A stretch of 7,157 bases of DNA from an uncultured Eubacteriales bacterium. GTDB lineage: Bacteria > Bacillota_A > Clostridia > Christensenellales > Aristaeellaceae. A program made the position numbers and the translations under genes. Of this stretch, positions 1 to 6,132 are shown piece after piece (position 1 is the first letter of the stretch; each line of letters starts with the position of its first letter). Under the pieces are notes generated by a model. It made no database searches. It saw only the letters and a program-made list of their open reading frames with translations, and was not told the origin of the DNA. The stretch covers positions 1-7,157 of the forward strand of contig OMRS01000338.1 of NCBI GenBank assembly GCA_900313545.1, written 5' to 3'.

Positions 1-1484
1 CTGAGTACCGCACCGCTTCTCCAGTAGAGGGGGATATAGGGCATATCATTGCGAAAGAGGGCCTGAATATCCAGCATCACCATGCGATATTCAATGGAGG
101 TATAACTCTTACGCAACAAAGCGATCAGGTCATTCATGTCCGAAGAACGGTAACGCGTGAAGTTGCAACTGCCAGTGGAAGATAGTGTGAAGCCAGGGTC
201 CGGACAGATATCGAAGTAGAATCCCGCTAGTGCCATGGAATAGTCTCCGCTGCGAAGCTTTTCAGAGACCGCATTTTTGGACCAGGTCACTACATTGACG
301 GGAATGCCTACTGCAGAGAGCTGCTCCCGGATCTTATTGGCAGCATTGGTACGTACGGTGGATGTGATCTCGTCGTAGACCAGCAGACGTAATGTAGGGA
401 AGGCTTCCCCGTCCTTGTAACGCTTTCCGTCATTTGCTTTTTTCCATCCGGCGCTGTCCAACAGTGATTCGGCCATGAGGGGATCATAGATATCCTTGAT
501 AACGTCTTCATTGGACAACCAAGTACCGGCAGGAATAGGGGAATATGCGGCACTGGCCATACCCTGGTAAATGGAGTTGATCAGCTCGCTACGGTTAATG
601 GCATAGGAGATGGCCTCCCGCACAAGGTTACGGCCGTGGTCGTCGCTCTTGAACATTCGGTAGGCGCGGTTAATCAGAAGGGCTTCCAGCTGACGGCTCC
701 GTGAATTCATGGAGAAAGTGGAGAGCGATCCGGAGTACCTGGAAGCATTGATAGACCTGGAAAATCCAATATCCACGTTTCTCATGTCAAAAGCTGTCAT
801 GACGCTTTCATCATCCTTGTATATGTTGGCGCGGATATTGCGGACCTGGGGCTGCACCTGTCGCCAGGAGGGATTGGCAGTTAGCCATATGGCCGAATTC
901 TGCTCATATCCGTCATATTTGTAGGGACCGGAGCCACTGGGCATGGAGGCATCCACCTCTTCAGAAGGAAGAACGGGAAATGTCAGGGCATACAGAGCGC
1001 CGAAAGAACTGCGACGGAGACGGAACACCAGTGTACGATCATTCTGGGCTTCCCAAGAGCGGATGGAATAGAAGGTGGCGTAATAGAGCCCACGTTCCTC
1101 CTGTGGAATTTCTGAATTGAGATCCTTGTCGAACCCCGATAGGGCATACATCCGGTCCAGGGTGGCTACCACGTCGTACGCAGTCAGGCGTTTTCCGTTC
1201 TGGAAGGAGATATCCTCCTTCAGGGTAACGATCAGCCGCTGTCCTTCATTGGTAAACTCATAGGAGTACGCCAGGGAAGGCTGAGGCATGTAATCATCAT
1301 CCAAAACGAAAAGGCTGTCATACACCAGGGAGAGCATGGTCACAGCGTCGCGTTCCCGCAGTTCAAGCGGACGCAGGGACAGGGAACTGGTTCCCACTAT
1401 GCCTACCACCAGGGAGGTGGTGTTGGCCAGAGCATGTAGGGGGAGAAGAAAAAAGGCAAGGATCAGTGCGGTGACTTTTTTCAA
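1..1484 (-). CDS. Extracellular solute-binding protein, family 5 (oligopeptide/dipeptide type), 3' end cut by window edge
   Basis: This is the periplasmic or extracellular binding component of an ABC importer, of the family that usually captures peptides (OppA/DppA type, SBP_bac_5). The start is a TTG at 1484-1482, set by GGAGG nine bases upstream; no ATG fits. The 494 visible residues begin with a clear Sec signal peptide: Lys-Lys at 2-3, a hydrophobic core at about 4-17, and a likely cut after HALA (residue 20). Family-like stretches follow: QPSLAYSYE (68-76), ISFQNGKRLTAYDVV (92-106), GSGPYKYDGY (184-193), a REAISYAINR segment (289-298), LLDSAGW (341-347), KIREQLSAVGI (384-394) and a C-terminal NFTRYRSSDMNDLI segment (441-454). 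Family members usually have 500-560 residues, so only the last few tens are missing. There is no cysteine at the cleavage site, so it is not a classical lipoprotein. It starts 16 bases after the lytic transglycosylase stop and is probably cotranscribed with it. The ligand cannot be read from the sequence; permease genes may lie beyond the left edge. Confidence 0.9.
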   Translation of the reverse strand, partial: MKKVTALILAFFLLPLHALANTTSLVVGIVGTSSLSLRPLELRERDAVTMLSLVYDSLFVLDDDYMPQPSLAYSYEFTNEGQRLIVTLKEDISFQNGKRLTAYDVVATLDRMYALSGFDKDLNSEIPQEERGLYYATFYSIRSWEAQNDRTLVFRLRRSSFGALYALTFPVLPSEEVDASMPSGSGPYKYDGYEQNSAIWLTANPSWRQVQPQVRNIRANIYKDDESVMTAFDMRNVDIGFSRSINASRYSGSLSTFSMNSRSRQLEALLINRAYRMFKSDDHGRNLVREAISYAINRSELINSIYQGMASAAYSPIPAGTWLSNEDVIKDIYDPLMAESLLDSAGWKKANDGKRYKDGEAFPTLRLLVYDEITSTVRTNAANKIREQLSAVGIPVNVVTWSKNAVSEKLRSGDYSMALAGFYFDICPDPGFTLSSTGSCNFTRYRSSDMNDLIALLRKSYTSIEYRMVMLDIQALFRNDMPYIPLYWRSGAVL

Positions 1485-1493
1485 AATGAATTT

Positions 1494-1498
1494 CCTCC
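1494..1498 (-). promoter_or_regulatory. Ribosome binding site that fixes the TTG start of the solute-binding protein
   Basis: GGAGG on the minus strand lies nine bases before the TTG at 1484-1482 and only a few bases after the TAA of the upstream gene (1503-1501). The TTG opens straight into a signal peptide, which confirms the choice of start and suggests translational coupling to the upstream gene. Confidence 0.85.
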
Positions 1499-1500
1499 GG

Positions 1501-3345
1501 TTAAATATTTACAGTTTCGCTACCTTGCAGGGAATCCCCGGGATAATAGTATTTTCTGTAAACTTCCATGGCGGCAAGCACACGCTTGCAGTAGGTGGCG
1601 GTATCCGTGGTTGGAATCGTGTCAAGAGTATGACCATCCCGGGAATAGTCGGGATTGGCGAGCCAGGAGGATACATTGCCTTGTCCTGCGTGATATGCGC
1701 AGATCATGCAGGTGGGATTGCCTCCAAATCGGTCTGAGAGGTAAGAAAGATACCAGGTGCCAAAGCGGATGTTCACTTCTGGATCGAACAGGAGATCGAA
1801 ACTGTAGTCCTCGGTGTCTTCCTTTAGCTTGTGGGCTACCCAGGCGGAGGTTTCTTCCATGAGCTGCATCAGGCCGCGGGCGCCGATGCGTGATACCGCA
1901 TCGGCCCGAAAGCTGGACTCGCACAGGATGATGGCGGATACCAGAGCAGGATCCAGATTATACTGTGTGCTGTAGTGTTGCACCAGACTCCCGTAGAGAA
2001 GGGGGTGGGCAGCTTTTTCAGCTTCCTCTTGCTGGATGCGCAATTGCTCGGCCTTCTTGTGAAGAATCTGCTGGGTAACTGTAAAGCTGACAAAGATGAG
2101 GCATCCTGCGATCACGAGCAGCAATGCCACACGAAATACAATGGGAATATTGTGCGGTGTAGGTTCTTCATCCTCATCTGGTTCTTCCTCCTCTTTTGGA
2201 GATAAGACTGGAGACAGAGAAGGAACTTCAGTGCTGCGGGCAGTCGGAGTGTTGACAGGGGTGACGTGAGGCTGTGGCAGGCGGTAGCGGTCAGAAGAAC
2301 CGGAATCCTCCGTTGGAAGAGAAGAATTATCCTGGGCTGTTTCCAAAGCATTGAAATGCTCTCTGGAAAAGACAGTCTGATCACCGGGGTCAGAAGCGGG
2401 TAAGGATACTGGAGCAGAAGAAGCATTTTCGGGTGGTTTCTGGCGTGCTCGACGGGGAACAGTCAAAGGGATGGACCCTGTTGGACCCGGTGTGGCGGAA
2501 TCCTGGGATTCGAAAACCGTTTCCGTCGAAGGAGAAGAAGACTCTTGCAGAGCGTGACGCCGGCGTCTGGGAGGGGGAGTCAGTGAGGATTTAGGTATGA
2601 TCCGGGGATTCGGAGACTGTGGATCAGAGGGAGGGATGGACGGCAAGGATGCAGAAATTGGAGAAAAAACAGGAGTGGAGGCAGAAGGCTCTGACGAGGG
2701 GACGGCATCGATGGTTCTTTGACTCTTTCTCGTTTCTTCTTTGGGATTTCTTCGTCTGCGGGACTGAGGACAACGCTCTTTCAGAAGCGCCATGACGCGC
2801 TGACGGGCGGCTTCCCGCCCTTTTTCCGTTGAGATGATCTCGTCAGCCCGGGCTTCCTTCTCACTTGCGGGCATCTGGGAGGCAATACGGGAAAGTGCTT
2901 CCTCCATGGAAAGTCCATCCCGGTTGATCAGACGCATGATTTGTGTGTTGCGGCTGCAGCTGACAACCCACACTTCGTCCATGTCCTTGTCCATTCCTGA
3001 TTCGTAGAGCAGAGGAATATCCGCAAAAACAAGTGGGGAGGTATTCTGCTCCCGCGCCATTGCTTCCCTGATTTCGGCAAGAATCCGGGGATGGAGCAGG
3101 TCGTTGAGACATCTGCGTGCTGTCGGATCAGTGAAGACGCGGGAGCCGAGAGCCCGGCGATCCAATGTGCCACCTTTGACTACCCCGGGAAATGCCTCTC
3201 CGATGGCAGCGATTACTTCAGTATTCTCCCGGGTCAAATGGTGGGAGATTTCGTCCGCATCTATAACGGGATAGCCTAGTTCCCGGAGAAAACCGGAGAT
3301 GGTGCTCTTGCCGCAGGCGATGGAACCGGTAATGCCAATTTTCAT
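1501..3345 (-). CDS. coaE: Dephospho-CoA kinase fused through a membrane-spanning linker to a lytic transglycosylase (CoaE-TM-SLT)
   Basis: One 614-residue reading frame carries two unrelated enzymes. Residues 1-192 are a complete dephospho-CoA kinase (last step of CoA synthesis, ATP-dependent phosphorylation of dephospho-CoA). It has a P-loop GSIACGKST (7-15), IDADEISH (28-35), HPRI (85-88), PLLYESG (111-117), NRDG (141-144) and QMPASEKEARADEII (157-171). Residues 195-400 are a Pro/Ser-rich, probably disordered linker with Arg clusters at 196-199, 260-263 and 298-301, ending in an acidic block (384-394). Residues 401-423 form one hydrophobic helix, followed by a charged, possibly coiled segment (429-446). 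Residues 448-600 are an SLT-family lytic transglycosylase, which cuts glycan strands to 1,6-anhydro products. Its catalytic Glu is at 476 (CESSF), with GARGLMQLM (488-496) and AYHAGQGNV (550-558). The start is ATG 3345, nine bases after AGGAG; an in-frame GTG at 3351 is only three bases from it. No Met lies between 186 and 493. It sits 28 bases after polA and 16 before the binding protein. Both domains look intact; the fusion itself is the odd point. Confidence 0.93.
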   Translation of the reverse strand: MKIGITGSIACGKSTISGFLRELGYPVIDADEISHHLTRENTEVIAAIGEAFPGVVKGGTLDRRALGSRVFTDPTARRCLNDLLHPRILAEIREAMAREQNTSPLVFADIPLLYESGMDKDMDEVWVVSCSRNTQIMRLINRDGLSMEEALSRIASQMPASEKEARADEIISTEKGREAARQRVMALLKERCPQSRRRRNPKEETRKSQRTIDAVPSSEPSASTPVFSPISASLPSIPPSDPQSPNPRIIPKSSLTPPPRRRRHALQESSSPSTETVFESQDSATPGPTGSIPLTVPRRARQKPPENASSAPVSLPASDPGDQTVFSREHFNALETAQDNSSLPTEDSGSSDRYRLPQPHVTPVNTPTARSTEVPSLSPVLSPKEEEEPDEDEEPTPHNIPIVFRVALLLVIAGCLIFVSFTVTQQILHKKAEQLRIQQEEAEKAAHPLLYGSLVQHYSTQYNLDPALVSAIILCESSFRADAVSRIGARGLMQLMEETSAWVAHKLKEDTEDYSFDLLFDPEVNIRFGTWYLSYLSDRFGGNPTCMICAYHAGQGNVSSWLANPDYSRDGHTLDTIPTTDTATYCKRVLAAMEVYRKYYYPGDSLQGSETVNI

Positions 3346-3354
3346 ACCCACATG

Positions 3355-3359
3355 CTCCT
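3355..3359 (-). promoter_or_regulatory. Ribosome binding site deciding the coaE start
   Basis: AGGAG on the minus strand is nine bases before ATG 3345-3343 and only three before the in-frame GTG 3351-3349. Spacing favours the ATG, which also gives the usual CoaE beginning (MKIGITGS). A third ATG at 3353 is out of frame and stops after three codons. Confidence 0.7.
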
Positions 3360-3373
3360 GTGTATTGCTTCAG

Positions 3374-5932
3374 TTATTTGGAATCAAACCACGACTTTCC
3401 ACTGTGGATGTCCACAATCAGGGGGACCTTCAGGGAGGCAACCTGTTCCATGCAGTTGCGCAGCAAGTCCGTCACTTCAGTTTCCTCCTCCAGGGGGGAT
3501 TCCACGATCAGTTCATCGTGGACCTGCAGGATGAGCCGGGCTTTCAGATTCCGCCGCTTGAGCTCTGCGTGTACGGCATTCATGGCCATTTTGATGATGT
3601 CTGCAGCAGTCCCCTGAACAGGCATGTTCATAGCAACCCTTTCGCCGAACTGGCGCATGTTGTAGTTGGGACTGCTCAACTCGGGAAGAGGTCTGCGGCG
3701 GCCATACAGGGTTCGCGCATAGCCCAGGGTCTTTCCCTGTGTAACACTCTGCTTCATATAGTCATGGATGGCAGGATAGCGGCTAAGATAACGCTCGATG
3801 AAGCTGGCGGCTTCTCTGCGGGAAATGTTCAGATTGGAAGCCAGACCAAAGTCGCTGATGCCGTAAACGATACCAAAGTTGACCGCTTTGGCGGAGGATC
3901 GCATCTGACTGGTGACCTCCTCCAGGGGAACGTCATAAACCTCGGCAGCGGTACGGGCATGGACGTCCTGCCCCCGGTTGAAGGCGTCGCACATGGCGGC
4001 ATCTCCGGAAAGGTGGGCCAACAGCCGAAGCTCAATCTGGCTGTAGTCCGCATCCACCAGAACGAACCCTTCTCTGGCTACGAAAGCACGCCGGATTTCC
4101 CGGCCCAAGGCTGTGCGCACAGGGATGTTCTGGAGGTTGGGCTCACTGGAGGAGATGCGGCCGGTGGCGGCAATGGTCTGGTCAAACCAGGAATGGATGC
4201 GTCCGTCTGGCCCTGTGAGCCCCAACAGTCCATCAATATAGGTGCTCTTAAGTTTACTGAGCTGACGGTAGGAGAGGATGAGGGGAATAATCTCATGCTG
4301 GTCAGCCAGCTTTTGAAGAGTATCCGCATCCGTGGAATAACCTCTGCTGGTTTTCTTTCCGGCGGGCAGTTTCAGGTGTTCAAAGAGGACTTCACCCAAC
4401 TGTTTGGGACTGTTGATGTTGAAATTCTCTCCTGACAGGCGGTAGATTTCCTCTTTCAGACGGGTAATCTCCATGTCATAGCCTTGTCCAAGTTCGCGCA
4501 GTACACTGCTGTCAGTGAGAAAACCGACCGTTTCCATGTCAAACAGGGTGGCAGTCAGGGGCAGGTCAATGCTGCTGTAGACATTTTCCATCTCCGCAGC
4601 TTTGACCAGATGTTTGTCTTTTATTGTCCTTGAGTAGAGTGCAGCTGCATCTTCTGGCTGCTCATAGCGGGACTGCTGTGGGTTGAGCAGATACTGGAGC
4701 AGTAGATCATCATCAAAGGGAGCGTAAAGGGAAAGGTTCTCCTGATGCAGTCGTCCCATGAGATGTTTGGCATCATAGAGCATGAGAGGCGTTTGTCCCT
4801 CAAAAAGGGGCGAAAGTGCGTGCAGAGCAGAAGACGGATCCAACCCGGGATTTAGCAGGTCACCCTGCAGGGAAATGCGTGCGCGCTGTCCGTCGCTGCG
4901 TGCGAGGGTGAGGTTTGTGTCACATGTAAGGATGGCGATGCAAGGCTCGGTGTCCCCATTCCAGGATTTTTGGACGAATCCGGAGATATCCTCCAGGGAG
5001 GAAAGGGGAATCTCTTCCTGCCACGCGATCTGAGGCCCGGAAATCTCCTGCTGAGGGGATTCCCTGTCTGGAGTGCCCAGCTGGCGCACGATGGTATTCA
5101 TGCCCAGCTTCTGGATAAGGGGAAGACCTGAGCGCAGATCCCCCAGGCGGCAGTCCTCCAAAGAAACTTCATCCAGCGGGACATACCTGGTAATGGTCGC
5201 CAGTTTTTTGGAAAGAAGACCGGAAACGGCTCCATCCAGAATCTTTTCCCGCTGTTTGCCTTTCAGCTCCTTGTCTGCAGCCTTGATGATATCCTCTACT
5301 GTGGCATAAGTGGATAACAGGGAAGCCGCAGTTTTTGCACCGATGCCGGGAATGCCGGGAATGTTGTCGCTGGCATCGCCCATGAGTCCCTTCAGGTCGG
5401 GAATGTGCTCCGGGGTGACACCAAAGTCTTCAAAAACGCGTTCAGGAGTGTACTCGATGATTTCTGTAACGCCCCGCTTGGTGTAGAGCACGTGGCTGGT
5501 GGAGGAAACCAGTTGCATGGAGTCCCGGTCACCGGTGACCATCAGGCAGGGAATGCCGGCTTCCTCGCAGCGGCGGGCCATGGTGCCCAGAATATCATCC
5601 GCTTCAAAGGTTTCCTTTTCCAGAATACGCACCTGCATGGCTTCAAGGACCTGACGGACAAGTTCGAACTGGGGAACCAGTTCGGGCGCGGCAGGCTTGC
5701 GCCCGGCCTTGTATGCCTGGTACTCTTTATGACGGAAGGTGGGTTTCTTCATGTCAAAGGCAACTGCCAGGTAAGCAGGATCGTGGTCGTGGACAACCTT
5801 GAGCATCATCATGAGGAACCCGTAGACGGCATTTGTGAAGATTCCCTCGGAATTGGAAAGGGGCGGAAGGGCATGAAATGCCCGGTGCAGCAGGCTGTTG
5901 CCGTCTAGAATCAGAAAGGGTCTGGTGGGCAT
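3374..5932 (-). CDS. polA: DNA polymerase I (5' nuclease and polymerase; proofreading domain inactive)
   Basis: This 852-residue protein is a full-length DNA polymerase I, which fills repair gaps and replaces RNA primers in the cytoplasm. The N-terminal 5' nuclease (about 1-290) shows LILDGNSLLHRAF (7-19), EADDILG (110-116), TGDRDSMQL (133-141) and GDASDNIPGIPGIGAKTA (185-202), so its acidic metal ligands and helix-hairpin-helix are present. The middle region (about 300-450) keeps the fold remnants YDAKHLMGRL (386-395) and FDDDLLLQYLLNP (406-418). It lacks the DxE motif expected near 334-340, so 3'-5' proofreading should be absent, as in many Bacillus-type enzymes. The polymerase domain (about 455-852) has motif A DADYSQIELR (627-636), the O-helix with K682, F686 and Y690, and motif C QVHDE (803-807); D629 and D806 are the likely catalytic aspartates. 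Phe at 686 matches the Phe typical of dideoxy-discriminating enzymes. ATG 5932 follows GGGAGG by seven bases. It is the first gene of the leftward operon. E. coli PolA has 928 residues and Bacillus ones about 880, so it is slightly short but complete. Confidence 0.98.
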   Translation of the reverse strand: MPTRPFLILDGNSLLHRAFHALPPLSNSEGIFTNAVYGFLMMMLKVVHDHDPAYLAVAFDMKKPTFRHKEYQAYKAGRKPAAPELVPQFELVRQVLEAMQVRILEKETFEADDILGTMARRCEEAGIPCLMVTGDRDSMQLVSSTSHVLYTKRGVTEIIEYTPERVFEDFGVTPEHIPDLKGLMGDASDNIPGIPGIGAKTAASLLSTYATVEDIIKAADKELKGKQREKILDGAVSGLLSKKLATITRYVPLDEVSLEDCRLGDLRSGLPLIQKLGMNTIVRQLGTPDRESPQQEISGPQIAWQEEIPLSSLEDISGFVQKSWNGDTEPCIAILTCDTNLTLARSDGQRARISLQGDLLNPGLDPSSALHALSPLFEGQTPLMLYDAKHLMGRLHQENLSLYAPFDDDLLLQYLLNPQQSRYEQPEDAAALYSRTIKDKHLVKAAEMENVYSSIDLPLTATLFDMETVGFLTDSSVLRELGQGYDMEITRLKEEIYRLSGENFNINSPKQLGEVLFEHLKLPAGKKTSRGYSTDADTLQKLADQHEIIPLILSYRQLSKLKSTYIDGLLGLTGPDGRIHSWFDQTIAATGRISSSEPNLQNIPVRTALGREIRRAFVAREGFVLVDADYSQIELRLLAHLSGDAAMCDAFNRGQDVHARTAAEVYDVPLEEVTSQMRSSAKAVNFGIVYGISDFGLASNLNISRREAASFIERYLSRYPAIHDYMKQSVTQGKTLGYARTLYGRRRPLPELSSPNYNMRQFGERVAMNMPVQGTAADIIKMAMNAVHAELKRRNLKARLILQVHDELIVESPLEEETEVTDLLRNCMEQVASLKVPLIVDIHSGKSWFDSK

Positions 5933-5939
5933 GTGAAGA

Positions 5940-5945
5940 CCTCCC
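5940..5945 (-). promoter_or_regulatory. Ribosome binding site of polA
   Basis: GGGAGG on the minus strand lies seven bases before the polA ATG at 5932-5930, a near-ideal site that supports this start. Confidence 0.85.
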
Positions 5946-5963
5946 TTATAATCATTCGGAAGT

Positions 5964-5993
5964 ATTATAGCATAGCAGGAATGCCTGTGACAG
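5964..5993 (-). promoter_or_regulatory. Likely sigma-A promoter of the polA operon with extended -10
   Basis: The minus strand reads TGCTATAAT, an extended -10 with the hexamer TATAAT at 5969-5964. The best -35 candidate is CTGTCA (5993-5988), 18 bases upstream with four of six consensus matches. A weak -35 with an extended -10 is a common combination. Transcription would start near 5957, giving a leader of about 25 bases before polA. No other promoter was seen before the coaE fusion or the binding protein, so this one probably serves all three genes. Confidence 0.65.
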
Positions 5994-6059
5994 CCTCAGT
6001 TAGAGGCGGAATTGGGGAGTGGAGGAAGAACAGAGAACACGAAAACTCGTCGAAATCCG

Positions 6060-6088
6060 TTGACAAGCTGTGGCGCTTGCACTAGAAT
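6060..6088 (+). promoter_or_regulatory. Strong sigma-A promoter of the cation transporter gene
   Basis: A perfect -35 TTGACA (6060-6065) and a -10 TAGAAT (6083-6088) are separated by 17 bases. The predicted start near 6095 gives a leader of about 38 bases. A second perfect -10, TATAAT at 6098-6103, lies 15 bases downstream but lacks a good -35 at the right distance, so it is at most a secondary start. Confidence 0.8.
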
Positions 6089-6106
6089 TCGGGACATTAT
6101 AATAGG

Positions 6107-6126
6107 AAGGAACCTCCTTAGGGAGG
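6107..6126 (+). promoter_or_regulatory. Ribosome binding site of the cation transporter inside a possible leader hairpin
   Basis: GGGAGG (6121-6126) lies six bases before ATG 6133 and sets the start. CCTCC at 6113-6117 can pair fully with GGAGG at 6122-6126 across a four-base loop, which would hide the binding site. AAGGA (6107-6111) can instead pair with TCCTT (6115-6119), which would free it. The two folds exclude each other. The pairings are seen in the sequence; any regulatory use is inferred. Confidence 0.5.
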
Positions 6127-6132
6127 ACGAAT

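Larger units (their letters stand above)
5933..6132. other. Divergent intergenic region between polA and the cation transporter
   Basis: These 200 bases separate two divergent genes and hold both promoters: the leftward polA promoter (about 5964-5993) and the rightward transporter promoter (6060-6088). Between them, 5994-6059 is purine-rich on the plus strand and shows no coding potential that could be supported. Just before the rightward -35 there is a small inverted repeat, ACGA-AAAC-TCGT (6039-6050), and a repeated CGAAA (6040 and 6051). These are too short to call an operator. Confidence 0.7.

Noticed and set aside
1336..1737. Plus-strand open frame of 133 codons across the junction of the binding protein and the coaE fusion
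   Set aside because: It overlaps the signal peptide region and the SLT domain on the other strand, both well supported as coding.
2112..2426. Alternative-frame minus-strand open frame inside the linker of the coaE fusion
   Set aside because: It overlaps the fusion gene in another frame. A GAGGAGG before an ATG near 2182 looks like a start signal, but the purine run is explained by the Glu-rich codons of the linker.
3299..4435. Long plus-strand open frame of 378 codons opposite polA
   Set aside because: It lies wholly antisense to the start of the coaE fusion and the polymerase domain of polA, whose catalytic motifs are intact. It has no recognised domain and no binding site or promoter that could be supported.
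5405..5908. Plus-strand open frame of 167 codons opposite the 5' nuclease domain of polA
   Set aside because: It is antisense to highly conserved polA sequence; the composition is what complementary codons produce, and no family resemblance was seen.
5976..5993. Short inverted repeats CAGG-AATG-CCTG and CTGT-G-ACAG in the polA promoter
   Set aside because: Four-base arms are common by chance and do not match an operator that I recognise, including the Bacillus-type LexA box.
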